Assembly (NCBI RefSeq): GCF_022814865.1
Contig: NZ_JAKVRD010000005.1
Span: 169,795-233,794 of the forward strand
DNA from: Shimia aestuarii
Lineage (GTDB): Bacteria; Pseudomonadota; Alphaproteobacteria; Rhodobacterales; Rhodobacteraceae
Direction of reading: 5' to 3'
DNA: 64,000 bases
The position numbers and the translations under genes are program-made. The notes below the pieces were generated by a model. The model saw nothing but the letters and a program-made list of their open reading frames with translations. It did no database searches and was not told where the DNA came from. This document shows positions 45,440 to 54,836 of the stretch, one piece after another (the first letter of the stretch is position 1; each line of letters opens with the position of its first letter).

Positions 45440-45823
45440 TCAGAGAACCAGCGCGCCGAGAACGGCAAGGATGACGGACCCGAAGATCACCATCCAGCCA
45501 AGACGCTCGGCCTGTTTGAGTTCAAAACCCCGGCCCGTGTCCCAATACAGGTGACGCAGCCCCGACAGGAAGTGATAACAGACCGCCCAGAGCGCGGCGA
45601 ACATCACAAGATCGCCGAACCACGAGGTCATGAGCCCGTTGACGAAGGCGAAATATTCCGGCCCCGATGCGGCGGCCAGGAACCACCAAACAACAAGAAC
45701 CGCCGCGCCCAGCAGGGCCACGCCGGTAATACGGGCAAAAATCGACGATACCGAGGTGAGCTGTGGGCGGTAGATCGACAAGTGCGGCGAAAGCGGGCGA
45801 TTGCCCCTGTTCACATCAGCCAT
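45440..45823 (-). CDS. sdhC: Succinate dehydrogenase cytochrome b556 subunit
   Basis: The 127-residue large anchor of complex II. It starts with NRPLSPHLSIYRPQLTSVSSIFARITG, the N-terminal signature of SdhC, and has three membrane helices. The haem-ligating His is in YHFLSGLRHLYWDTG near residue 91. First gene of the operon; a twin GTGATCAC dyad lies about 130-150 bases upstream. Confidence 0.95.
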   Translation of the reverse strand: MADVNRGNRPLSPHLSIYRPQLTSVSSIFARITGVALLGAAVLVVWWFLAAASGPEYFAFVNGLMTSWFGDLVMFAALWAVCYHFLSGLRHLYWDTGRGFELKQAERLGWMVIFGSVILAVLGALVL

Positions 45824-45874
45824 ACTGAATCCTCTCAGTTTTCCTTGCGTTCTTACTAACGCTTTTTTGCCCTA

Positions 45875-45890
45875 TGTCACTGTAGTGACA
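45875..45890. promoter_or_regulatory. Perfect dyad upstream of sdhC
   Basis: TGTCACT-GT-AGTGACA, 52 bases before the sdhC ATG, next to a TTGCGC that could be a -35 hexamer on the minus strand. It may be an operator or promoter-overlapping site distinct from the twin GTGATCAC further upstream. Confidence 0.4.
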
Positions 45891-45949
45891 GCGCAAACAC
45901 ATGGTTTTTTTAACCTGAGAGGGCGAAAAATGGGAAAAGAACGGGATAT

Positions 45950-45978
45950 GTGATCACGTTTTTCTTGGCCGTGATCAC
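45950..45978. promoter_or_regulatory. Twin GTGATCAC operator upstream of sdhC
   Basis: Two copies of the 8-bp palindrome GTGATCAC separated by 13 bases (repeat spacing 21 bp, two helical turns). Outer bases extend the symmetry to TGTGATCAC...GTGATCACA. An identical arrangement stands upstream of sucC. A dimeric or tetrameric regulator of TCA-cycle genes is inferred. Confidence 0.7.
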
Positions 45979-46060
45979 ACATTCAAATCCGACTAAAATA
46001 ATTGGATTTGCGACGAGTCGCGAAACGGCAGCGCAGGAAGACCCGCGCCGCCGCGCTTTG

Positions 46061-47092
46061 TCAGAGCGGCATCAACGCCCAATAGTCCAGATCGAGGAGC
46101 ACATCCGGCAGGTATTTCCCGTCCTCGCCTTTGAGCGCGAAAGGCGCCCCGCCCTTGGTCGCCACGAGACGCAGACGGATTGCGCCGACGCCCGGCACAT
46201 TGGTCTCTGCCTTGTCGAGCACTTCCGACCACGCCTTGACCGTCAGACCCGAGAACGCCGGGTTGGCATGCGCGCCACCATTAAGACCGACGATCATCTG
46301 CGCATTGGCAAGACCATTGAACGAGAGCGCACGCGCGAGGCTGATGATATGACCGCCATAGATGAGCCGTTGGCCATCGGGGCGGAAGGTCGCGTCGAAA
46401 TGCACCTTGGCCGTATTCTGCCAAAGCCGCGTCGCCATCATGTGCTCGGCTTCCTCAAGCGTCACACCATCCACATGGTCAATCGTCTCGCCGATCTCAT
46501 AGTCGCCCCAGCGATGCGCCTCGCCCGCCAGCGTGAAATCATAGTTGGAGAAGTCGAGGCCCTCGGGGATCACGAGATCCTCTGCCGCGATCACCTTGGC
46601 AAGCTCCGGCACAACCGTTTCCGGCGCCGGTGCATCCACATCACGTTTGCGCACCATGACCCAGCGCACATATTCCATCACGACCTCGTCGTTCTGGTTC
46701 ATGCCGCGCGTGCGCACATAGACGACGCCGGTCTTACCATTCGAGTTCTGCTTGAGCCCGATCACTTCCGAGGTCGAGCGCAGCGTATCACCTTCGTAGA
46801 CCGGCTTGAGCCAGCGCCCTTCCGCATAGCCAAGGTTCGCCACCGCGTTGAGCGACACATCCGGGACCGTCTTGCCAAAGACCACGTGAAACGCCGCAAG
46901 ATCGTCGATCGGCGCTTTCGGCAGGCCGCTCGCCCGCGCGAATTCATCCGACGAATAGAGCGCGTGACGCGCCGGGTAGAGCGCATGATAAAGCGCCCGC
47001 TCGCCGCCTGAGACGGTGCGCGGCACCGCGTGCTCGATCACCTGCCCCAGCGTGTAGTCTTCGAAAAACCGGCCCGGATTGGTCTTGGCCAT
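46061..47092 (-). CDS. mch: Mesaconyl-C1-CoA hydratase (beta-methylmalyl-CoA dehydratase)
   Basis: A 343-residue double-hotdog MaoC-type hydratase of the ethylmalonyl-CoA pathway, adding water to mesaconyl-C1-CoA to give beta-methylmalyl-CoA. It starts MAKTNPGRFFEDYTLGQVIEH; the hotdog signature appears with SDEFARASGLPKAPIDDLAAFHVVFGKTV and again with IYGGHIISLARALSFNG. In R. sphaeroides mch lies beside mcl2 and sdh as here. The long upstream frame overlaps the DUF1737 gene and is not used. Confidence 0.9.
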   Translation of the reverse strand: MAKTNPGRFFEDYTLGQVIEHAVPRTVSGGERALYHALYPARHALYSSDEFARASGLPKAPIDDLAAFHVVFGKTVPDVSLNAVANLGYAEGRWLKPVYEGDTLRSTSEVIGLKQNSNGKTGVVYVRTRGMNQNDEVVMEYVRWVMVRKRDVDAPAPETVVPELAKVIAAEDLVIPEGLDFSNYDFTLAGEAHRWGDYEIGETIDHVDGVTLEEAEHMMATRLWQNTAKVHFDATFRPDGQRLIYGGHIISLARALSFNGLANAQMIVGLNGGAHANPAFSGLTVKAWSEVLDKAETNVPGVGAIRLRLVATKGGAPFALKGEDGKYLPDVLLDLDYWALMPL

Positions 47093-47295
47093 TAGTGCTC
47101 TCCTAGTTTTGTCTCGGGCGTGTAGGTTCCTTCGACCTCCTTCACCACTGCCTGACCGCAACGCATAATGCCCTTGGCGGCATCGAACGCATAGGTCGGC
47201 GAGCCGTGAAGCTCCCAGCCCTTGTTGAGGGCCTCCGTCACCTTGTGACAAAAGGCCGATGTGTCGTCTTCACTTAGAAATCTGTAGAGTTTCAT
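47092..47295 (-). CDS. DUF1737 domain protein
   Basis: A 67-residue protein: MKLYRFLSEDDTSAFCHKVTEALNKGWELHGSP is split over residues 1-33 and matches the DUF1737 pattern (GW.L.G.P..Y). Function unknown. Its stop overlaps the mch start and it follows the nnrU gene by four bases, so it belongs to the mcl2-nnrU-DUF1737-mch unit. The longer frame to 47340 runs into nnrU. Confidence 0.8.
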   Translation of the reverse strand: MKLYRFLSEDDTSAFCHKVTEALNKGWELHGSPTYAFDAAKGIMRCGQAVVKEVEGTYTPETKLGEH

Positions 47296-47299
47296 GGCG

Positions 47300-47848
47300 T
47301 TAGCTCGGATAGGGCCAGGGGCCGACCCAGAAATGCACATAGCCGATCACCACCATGAGGATGAGAGAGCCGACAAGGAACATCCCGTCCTTGGCATAGG
47401 TGCCCTTCGGCCCCGGTGTCCAGTTCGGCTCGGTCCGGTTGATGACGATGACCTCGGCCACGGCCCAGGCCAGAAGCCCGCCAAAAAGGATCACAGAGGC
47501 CACGTCGCCATTCACCAACAGGTGCGCAAAGGCCCAGGCCTTGAACCCTGTAAGCATCGGATGCCGCATTCCCGCAAGGATACGCCCGCGCTTTGGCGCC
47601 GGGCTCATCATGAAGATGGCGATCAACACGAGGAAGTTGTTCACATGCACCGCCCAACCGGGCTTACCCCAAAGGTCGATGATCTCGGCACGCTGATAGC
47701 CGATCACCATGAGAACCACCGCCGCGACCAGCGCCAGTGCCACAAGCCCCTTGCCGCCATTGCCAAGCTTGGCCCGCGCCTCCGGCATGAGCCGCTTGAA
47801 GAAATGCGCCCCGGCCCAAAGCAGAACGCCTAGTATAAGAAGTGCCAT
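47300..47848 (-). CDS. NnrU family membrane protein
   Basis: A 182-residue protein with about five membrane helices and the NnrU motifs HFFKRLMPEAR near residue 15 and MRHPMLTGFKAWAFAHLLVNGD near 93. NnrU was named from denitrification gene clusters, but family members are widespread and many are isoprenoid- or carotenoid-linked methyltransferase-fold relatives. Position between mcl2 and mch points to a link with the malyl-CoA steps; no reaction is assigned. Confidence 0.82.
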   Translation of the reverse strand: MALLILGVLLWAGAHFFKRLMPEARAKLGNGGKGLVALALVAAVVLMVIGYQRAEIIDLWGKPGWAVHVNNFLVLIAIFMMSPAPKRGRILAGMRHPMLTGFKAWAFAHLLVNGDVASVILFGGLLAWAVAEVIVINRTEPNWTPGPKGTYAKDGMFLVGSLILMVVIGYVHFWVGPWPYPS

Positions 47849-47880
47849 ATCCGTCTCCCTGTTTTCGCGTTGGGAGAAAC

Positions 47881-48735
47881 TTAGCCCTCAAGCGCGGCGA
47901 TTGCATCTGCCTTGGCAAGAATTTCCTTCGCCGTCGCCACGTGCAGGTTCTCGACGATCTTCCCGTCCACGACGGCAACGCCCTGCCCGGCGGCCTCGAC
48001 CTCCTCAAACGCCGCGATCTGACGGCGGGCAAGGTCGATTTCGTCCTCGGTCGGGGCGAAGGCTGCGTTGGCAACGTCAACCTGCGCCGGGTGGATGAGT
48101 GTCTTGCCGTCCATCCCCATATCGCGGCCCTGATCGCATTCCGCCTTGAGGCCCTCGACATCCTTGAACGCATTATAAACGCCGTCCACGATCACGATCC
48201 CCTCGGCCTTCGCGGCAAGGAGGCACATCGAAAGCGAGGTCAGCATCGGAAGACGATCCGGACGGAACCGGCACTGAAGCTCTTTGGCAAGATCATTCGT
48301 GCCCATCACGAACCCGCTCAATTGCGCGTGCGCCGCGATCTCGACCGCGTTGAGCATACCCCGCGGGGTTTCCATCATGGCCCAGATCGGCTTGTCCCCA
48401 ACCAGAGCGGCCAGCGCATCAACCTGTGCCGCGCTCTCGACCTTCGGCAACAGGACCGCGTCGCAATCCATCTCGGCTGCGGCCTTGGCATCCGCCTCAC
48501 CCCATTGGGTATCAAGCCCGTTGATCCGCACGATCCGCATACGCGAGCCATAGCCCCCCGCCGCAAGCGCCGCTTTGAGCGTCTCGCGGGCATTGTCCTT
48601 TTCATCAACCGACACCGCATCCTCGAGGTCGAAGATGATCGCATCGACCGGCAGGGTCTTGGCTTTCTCCAAGGCCCGCTCTTTCGAGCCGGGAATGTAC
48701 AAAACCGAACGATAGGGGCGTGCGCGCTGATCCAT
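47881..48735 (-). CDS. mcl2: (3S)-malyl-CoA thioesterase (Mcl2-type, CitE-like)
   Basis: A 284-residue HpcH/HpaI-fold protein of the CitE/malyl-CoA lyase group. Mg and substrate sites: RSVLYIPGSKERALEKA (residues 9-25), FDLEDAV near 36, MMETPRGMLNA near 120 and MGTNDLAKEL near 144. Length and gene neighbourhood match R. sphaeroides Mcl2, a (3S)-malyl-CoA thioesterase that finishes glyoxylate plus acetyl-CoA condensation to malate; the longer Mcl1 is the lyase. Head of the mcl2-nnrU-DUF1737-mch unit. Confidence 0.82.
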   Translation of the reverse strand: MDQRARPYRSVLYIPGSKERALEKAKTLPVDAIIFDLEDAVSVDEKDNARETLKAALAAGGYGSRMRIVRINGLDTQWGEADAKAAAEMDCDAVLLPKVESAAQVDALAALVGDKPIWAMMETPRGMLNAVEIAAHAQLSGFVMGTNDLAKELQCRFRPDRLPMLTSLSMCLLAAKAEGIVIVDGVYNAFKDVEGLKAECDQGRDMGMDGKTLIHPAQVDVANAAFAPTEDEIDLARRQIAAFEEVEAAGQGVAVVDGKIVENLHVATAKEILAKADAIAALEG

Positions 48736-48922
48736 GAGTCTCTCCGTAATTTTGTTGCGCGGAATGGGCCATTATTTCCCGAAAACTTCAAGCCTGAATT
48801 TGCCGCAGCGCAGAAGAAACCCCGCGTCTCGATGAGAACAAACCGGGTCCGCCCGCCCGTTTAACGCTGATTTCGCGGCTTTTGCTGAACCTCAGGCCAT
48901 AGAAAACCGAAAGGGCAGCCTC

Positions 48923-49243
48923 ATGAAAAACAAGTCGTCTAAACTCCTCGCCGCCACGATGGGCCTCGGCCTCCTCGTCCTCGCCGCCGCTCAGGTCAAG
49001 GCACAGACCCAGAACTGCGCCCCGCGCGACGTGGTGCTTGAAAAGCTGGCCGAGGACTTCTCCGAGACCCGCCGCGCCATCGGCCTTGGCGCCGAGAATG
49101 TCGTGGTCGAGATCTTCGCCGCCACAAGCGGAAGCTGGTCAATCATCGTCACCTTCCCCAATGGCGCAACCTGCCTCGTCGCCTCCGGCGAAGCCTTTGA
49201 GATGATCGTAGAGCCGCTCCCGGCCAAGGGCGACAAGGTCTAG
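48923..49243 (+). CDS. Exported small protein of unknown function
   Basis: A 106-residue protein with a clear signal peptide (cleavage near VKAQTQ, residue 28). The mature part contains two Cys (NCAPRD and ATCLVAS) that could form a disulfide, and the stretch SGSWSIIVTFPNG. A similar pattern occurs in Rhodobacteraceae, but I know no function. Its TAG stop overlaps the stop of the converging TauE gene through the palindrome CTAG. Confidence 0.7.
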   Translation: MKNKSSKLLAATMGLGLLVLAAAQVKAQTQNCAPRDVVLEKLAEDFSETRRAIGLGAENVVVEIFAATSGSWSIIVTFPNGATCLVASGEAFEMIVEPLPAKGDKV

Positions 49244-49980
49244 ATGACCGCATCCCAGATCAGCCTCGCCCCGGTGAGGCTGAGCAGCACATAGGTCAGG
49301 CCAAAGAACACGCGCTCTGAGACCATGTTATGCGCCCTGACCCCAAGCCACGCCCCAAGAAGCGCGAAAGGTGCGAGCCACAGATCGAACCAGAGCGTCT
49401 CGAGCGTGAACACCCCAAGCACAGCATATGGCACCGCCTTGGCGATATTGATGATCCAGAAACTGAGCACCGTCGTCGCCTGATAGGCCGTCTTTCCAAC
49501 ACCGCGCGACAAAAGATAGACGGCGACGGGCGGCCCACCCGCATGGCTGATGAAACTTGTGAACCCCGCCGCGACTCCGGCCAGCGCCCCCGCCCAGACC
49601 GGCAACGCCTTGTGCCGCGCCTCGCCCGGCCAAAGACGCCAAATCACAAAGCCGAGCGCCACCGCTCCGATCAGAAAGCGCAGCACATCCTCATTGGCCA
49701 CCGCCATGAGCGCCACGCCAAGCGCCACACCAGGCAACCCGCCCGCAATCAGCACCTTCGCATCGGGCCAGCTCCACCTCTTCCAATAGGGTCGTAGCGT
49801 GGCGAGATCGATCAACATCAAGAGCGGCAGCATCAACCCCAACGCCTCTGTTGGCGGCAGCACGAGCGCCAGAATCGCCGCGCTGGCAAAGGCCGCACCC
49901 GAGCCGAAACCGCCCTTTGATACGCCCGCAAAAACCACTGCAGGCGCGGCAATCGCAAAAAAGCCAAGATCGAAATTCAC
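49240..49980 (-). CDS. Sulfite exporter TauE/SafE family membrane protein
   Basis: A 246-residue permease with about eight helices and the two TauE repeats: GVSKGGFGSGAAFASAAILAL near residue 20 and AGFTSFISHAGGPPVAVYLLSRG near residue 137. Family members export sulfite or related sulfur compounds. The start is GTG; a longer ATG frame is also open upstream but lacks similarity. The substrate is not known here; no sulfur genes are adjacent. Confidence 0.82.
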   Translation of the reverse strand: MNFDLGFFAIAAPAVVFAGVSKGGFGSGAAFASAAILALVLPPTEALGLMLPLLMLIDLATLRPYWKRWSWPDAKVLIAGGLPGVALGVALMAVANEDVLRFLIGAVALGFVIWRLWPGEARHKALPVWAGALAGVAAGFTSFISHAGGPPVAVYLLSRGVGKTAYQATTVLSFWIINIAKAVPYAVLGVFTLETLWFDLWLAPFALLGAWLGVRAHNMVSERVFFGLTYVLLSLTGARLIWDAVI

Positions 49981-50097
49981 CCTACAGACCCCTCGAAAGT
50001 CCCGTATCTGCGCGACCTTACGGGGCTTTGCCTGCTCTGCCCAGAGCCTGCTTCCCGCTGCGCTGCGGCGCAAAAACCTTGCGTTGCGGGTGTTTAA

Positions 50098-51105
<1,008 letters not shown>

Positions 51106-51131
51106 ACCGCGACCGACCAAGCCCTTACGAG

Positions 51132-51161
51132 AAAGCCCGGCCCCTTTGGCCGGGCTTTTTC
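51132..51161 (+). terminator. Intrinsic terminator after mdh
   Basis: AAAGCCCGGCC-CCTTT-GGCCGGGCTTT followed by TT. It lies 27 bases after the mdh stop, so sucC has its own promoter. Confidence 0.9.
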
Positions 51162-51272
51162 CTTGCCCCCGCGTCACCGTCGGCCACGGCGCACAAGCCG
51201 CGTCAGGCCAGATTGACGCCATTCTAGGCGCAAAGCATTGATTCCCTCGAATGTAACGCCAACTTCCGATTT

Positions 51273-51301
51273 GTGATCACTATATTTTTACCTGTGATCA
51301 C
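51273..51301. promoter_or_regulatory. Twin GTGATCAC operator upstream of sucC
   Basis: GTGATCAC-N13-GTGATCAC with outer symmetry TTTGTGATCAC...GTGATCACAAA, 99 bases before sucC. The spacing (21 bp between repeats) is exactly that of the sdhC site at 45950. The spacer holds TATATTTTTA, which could be a -10 region. The rest of this 294-base gap shows no gene. Confidence 0.75.
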
Positions 51302-51399
51302 AAATAGCGGAAAAATCCCCTGAATCGAAGAAAACGCTTAGAAACCTAGGCGGCCTGTGCCACAACGCGCGACAAATCGCAGCAAGATGGGACAGTTCC

Positions 51400-52593
51400 A
51401 TGAACATCCACGAATATCAGGCGAAAGCTCTGCTTCGCTCCTATGGCGCCCCTGTTTCCGAGGGCCGTGTCGTTCTCAAGGCAGAAGACGCTAAGACCGC
51501 AGCAGGCGCACTCGACGGTCCGCTCTGGGTCGTCAAAGCGCAGATCCACGCAGGTGGTCGCGGCAAAGGCTCTTTCGTTGAGGCCGACGCGGGCGAAAAA
51601 GGCGGTGTCCGCCTCGCCAAGTCGGTGGAAGAAGCCGCCGAAGAAGCCAAGAAGATGCTGGGCCGCACCCTTGTGACCCACCAGACCGGCCCGGCGGGCA
51701 AACAGGTCAACCGCATCTACATCGAAGACGGCTCCGACATCGAACGCGAACTTTACCTCGCCTTCCTCGTCGACCGCGTGACCTCGCGCGTCTCCATCGT
51801 GGCCTCGACCGAAGGCGGCATGGACATCGAAGAAGTTGCCGCCTCGACCCCGGAGAAGATCCTCTCCTTCTCAATCGACCCGGCCACCGGCTACATGCCG
51901 TTCCACGGCCGCCGCGTCGCCTTTGCCCTCGGCCTGACCGGCGGCCAGGTCAAGCAATGCGTCCAACTCCTCGACAAGCTCTACCGCGCCTTCGTCGAGA
52001 AGGACATGGAGATGCTCGAGATCAACCCGCTGATCGTTATGCCCGATGGCAACCTCAAACTGCTCGACGCCAAGCTCGGCTTCGACGGCAACGCGGTCTA
52101 CCGTCACCCGGACGTCTCCGAACTGCGCGACACGACCGAGGAAGATCCCAAGGAACTCGAAGCCTCCAAGTACGACCTGAACTACATCGCGCTCGACGGT
52201 GAGATCGGCTGCATGGTGAACGGCGCGGGCCTTGCCATGGCGACCATGGACATCATCAAACTCTACGGCGCAGAGCCTGCCAACTTCCTCGACGTGGGCG
52301 GCGGCGCGACCAAAGAGAAAGTCACCGAAGCGTTCAAGATCATCACCTCGGACCCGAACGTCAAAGGCATCCTCGTGAACATCTTCGGCGGCATCATGCG
52401 CTGCGACATCATCGCCGAGGGCGTCATCGCCGCGGTGAAAGAAGTCGGCCTGCAGGTTCCGCTCGTTGTCCGCCTCGAAGGCACCAACGTTGAGAAAGGC
52501 AAAGAGATCATCTCGACCTCCGGCCTCAACGTCATCGCCGCCGACAACCTCAGCGACGGCGCCGAGAAGATCGTGAAGGCGGTCAAGGGCTGA
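51400..52593 (+). CDS. sucC: Succinyl-CoA synthetase, beta subunit (ADP-forming)
   Basis: A 397-residue ATP-grasp subunit of the TCA enzyme that converts succinyl-CoA to succinate with ATP formation. It starts [18 protein letters not shown], the canonical SucC opening, and has [10 protein letters not shown] near residue 46, the metal site [11 protein letters not shown] near 207 and [14 protein letters not shown] near 331. First gene of the suc operon. The stop overlaps the next start by one base (TGATG). Confidence 0.98.
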   Translation: MNIHEYQAKALLRSYGAPVSEGRVVLKAEDAKTAAGALDGPLWVVKAQIHAGGRGKGSFVEADAGEKGGVRLAKSVEEAAEEAKKMLGRTLVTHQTGPAGKQVNRIYIEDGSDIERELYLAFLVDRVTSRVSIVASTEGGMDIEEVAASTPEKILSFSIDPATGYMPFHGRRVAFALGLTGGQVKQCVQLLDKLYRAFVEKDMEMLEINPLIVMPDGNLKLLDAKLGFDGNAVYRHPDVSELRDTTEEDPKELEASKYDLNYIALDGEIGCMVNGAGLAMATMDIIKLYGAEPANFLDVGGGATKEKVTEAFKIITSDPNVKGILVNIFGGIMRCDIIAEGVIAAVKEVGLQVPLVVRLEGTNVEKGKEIISTSGLNVIAADNLSDGAEKIVKAVKG

Positions 52594-53105
52594 TGCGGCG
52601 CGCAACCGCCTTTCTCGGAGCGATCGCCTGTGCTGCCCTCGCTGGCTGCATGGGACCGTCCAATGGTACGCTCGAGAACCCACGCACGACCGACAAAGAC
52701 GGTCGCGCCGTGGTGTCCGCAGCAACGGCCTCGCAGGCATTCCTGGACGCTTGCTATAAAACGTCCGGGTCGCGCAACGGGGTCAAAGCCTATGCCAAAC
52801 GGAACGGCTACGAGATCACGAGCGATGACGACCTGTTCTTCACCGCACGTGCCCCGTCCCGCTCTATTAGCGTCATGCGGCTTGATACCGGTATCTGCGC
52901 GGTCATGTTCGACGCGGGCATCCCGAATGCCAACGCTGGTGCGCAAGCGGCCCAGATCTTGCTTCCCAAGGTCAAGGCCAAGAGCATCGGCGGCAAGAAA
53001 GGCGGCGGCCAGATCAGCCTCAAGACGGCCAAGGGCAGCGTCATTGTCGGGAACAACGCCCGCCTGAAAGCTGACGGTGCTTCCATCACCCTCTACAAGC
53101 CCTAG
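52593..53105 (+). CDS. Putative lipoprotein between sucC and sucD
   Basis: A 170-residue protein with a lipoprotein signal: LAGC at residues 16-19 (lipid-modified Cys19). The mature part has a [10 protein letters not shown] segment and a Gly/Lys-rich run [11 protein letters not shown]. No known domain. It is translationally coupled to sucC and sits inside the suc operon, which normally has sucC and sucD adjacent. Its membrane location makes a direct enzymatic role in succinyl-CoA synthesis unlikely. Function unknown. Confidence 0.72.
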   Translation: MRRATAFLGAIACAALAGCMGPSNGTLENPRTTDKDGRAVVSAATASQAFLDACYKTSGSRNGVKAYAKRNGYEITSDDDLFFTARAPSRSISVMRLDTGICAVMFDAGIPNANAGAQAAQILLPKVKAKSIGGKKGGGQISLKTAKGSVIVGNNARLKADGASITLYKP

Positions 53106-53168
53106 GCCCTCGAAATCAAATCATGGGCGCATAGCGGCGTCCGACACATTGTTAAGGAGAACGCCAAA

Positions 53169-54056
53169 ATGGCAATCCTCGTAGACGAAAACACCAAAGT
53201 CATCTGTCAGGGCTTCACCGGCTCGCAGGGCACCTTCCACTCCGAACAGGCCATCGCCTATGGCACCAAGATGGTCGGCGGCGTCACCCCCGGCAAAGGC
53301 GGCACGACCCACCTTGACCTGCCTGTCTTCAACTCCGTGCACGAAGCCAAGCACGTGACCGAGGCCAACGCCTCCGTGATCTACGTGCCGCCGCCCTTCG
53401 CGGCCGACTCGATCCTCGAGGCCATCGACGCCGAGATGGAACTGATCGTCTGCATCACCGAGGGCATCCCGGTCCTCGACATGATGAAGGTCAAGCGCGC
53501 GCTCGAAGACAGCACCTCCAAGCTGATCGGCCCGAACTGCCCCGGTGTCATCACGCCGGACGCCTGCAAGATCGGCATCATGCCCGGCCACATCCACAAG
53601 CGTGGCTCGGTCGGCGTTGTGTCGCGCTCGGGCACGCTCACCTATGAAGCCGTGAAGCAGACCGCCGACATCGGCCTAGGCCAGTCGACCGCCGTCGGCA
53701 TCGGTGGCGACCCGATCAAGGGCACCGAACACATCGACGTGCTCGACATGTTCCTCGACGACGACGAAACCAAGTCGATCATCATGATCGGTGAGATCGG
53801 TGGCTCCGCAGAAGAAGAAGCCGCCGAATTCCTCAAGGAACAGAAGAAAAAAGGCCGCTGGAAACCGACCGCTGGCTTCATCGCAGGCCGCACGGCGCCT
53901 CCGGGCCGCCGCATGGGCCACGCAGGCGCCATCGTCGCCGGCGGCAAAGGCGGTGCCGAAGACAAGATCGAAGCCATGAAATCGGCTGGTATCGTCGTCG
54001 CTGATAGCCCCGCGGGCCTCGGCGAAGCGATGCTCAAAGCGATCGAGATCGGCTAA
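53169..54056 (+). CDS. sucD: Succinyl-CoA synthetase, alpha subunit
   Basis: The 295-residue CoA-binding partner of SucC. CoA site [15 protein letters not shown] (residues 15-29), the phosphorylated His in [13 protein letters not shown] near residue 250 and the GRTAPPG loop. 63 bases after the lipoprotein gene, with AAGGAG before the ATG. Confidence 0.98.
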   Translation: MAILVDENTKVICQGFTGSQGTFHSEQAIAYGTKMVGGVTPGKGGTTHLDLPVFNSVHEAKHVTEANASVIYVPPPFAADSILEAIDAEMELIVCITEGIPVLDMMKVKRALEDSTSKLIGPNCPGVITPDACKIGIMPGHIHKRGSVGVVSRSGTLTYEAVKQTADIGLGQSTAVGIGGDPIKGTEHIDVLDMFLDDDETKSIIMIGEIGGSAEEEAAEFLKEQKKKGRWKPTAGFIAGRTAPPGRRMGHAGAIVAGGKGGAEDKIEAMKSAGIVVADSPAGLGEAMLKAIEIG

Positions 54057-54058
54057 GC

Positions 54059-54835
54059 ATGACGATCCGTCCGGCATATGCATCTAAGGCAGCGCCTGTC
54101 CCTCATGGGGCGGGTGCTGTCCGGCTATGCCGTCGGTCTCTGCGAGCAATCGTAGCTGGGGTACTTTTTGCATTCGCCGCGCTGAGGGTCGAGGCCGCTT
54201 CGGAAGATGCTCTTCAAAGCCTCATAGACACCTGTTCAAGCACAAGCGCCGCTTTCCCCAATACGATTGAAGAAGACCTTGTCGCCTCCGGGTGGCAAAT
54301 GATTGCTCCGAAAGACATCGACTTAATTGCTGGTCTAGAGGCGGATTTGATCCTTGCCACTGATATAAGGGAACTGAACCGGATCGGCTTCAAAACAGAA
54401 CCAGACCCGGAATTTTCCGCCCGGAACGAGCGTCTTTGGACTGAATGGCGGGCACGAAATGAAAAGATACTTCTGCCTATTCTTGAAAACACCGTCAGCA
54501 CTAGATGGCAAATCGCGCTTCGCCACGAAGGCGGTCATTTCGCTTGGTTATTTGGTGTCGAAGGTTTCACACTGAGCTGTCGAGGCTATTCTCTGAATCC
54601 AGCTCCGCTGCCAAAGCAACTAGCCCAAAACGCACCTGCCTCTGACCCCGAGACAGGTAGAGAAGAGTCGGGCGTCATCACCCGCATCAAACGCGCCCAG
54701 AAAGACGACAGCTCAGCAATGAGCTTTATTGGGGCGATCCTTTCGACGGAAAGACTCGAACCATACTTTGTTGATCACAAGCCTCGCCTCTCAACTTTTG
54801 CTGCGGTCGACAAAATGTTCCTTAGGACGAAATGA
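54059..54835 (+). CDS. Uncharacterised protein between sucD and sucA
   Basis: A 258-residue protein. The N-terminal part has a hydrophobic segment (LRAIVAGVLFAFAALRVEA, about residues 28-46), a likely signal or anchor. The rest is soluble with WRARNEKILLP and EGGHFAWLFGVEGF. Base composition looks clearly more A/T-rich than the neighbours, and codon use is less GC-biased, suggesting later acquisition. It starts two bases after sucD and ends one base before sucA, so it fits the operon tightly. No family recognised. Confidence 0.65.
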   Translation: MTIRPAYASKAAPVPHGAGAVRLCRRSLRAIVAGVLFAFAALRVEAASEDALQSLIDTCSSTSAAFPNTIEEDLVASGWQMIAPKDIDLIAGLEADLILATDIRELNRIGFKTEPDPEFSARNERLWTEWRARNEKILLPILENTVSTRWQIALRHEGGHFAWLFGVEGFTLSCRGYSLNPAPLPKQLAQNAPASDPETGREESGVITRIKRAQKDDSSAMSFIGAILSTERLEPYFVDHKPRLSTFAAVDKMFLRTK

Positions 54836-54836
54836 C

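Noticed and set aside
42750..45554. Open frame of 934 codons on the plus strand opposite sdhA
   Set aside because: Antisense shadow of sdhA, sdhD and neighbours; Arg/His-rich with no family features.
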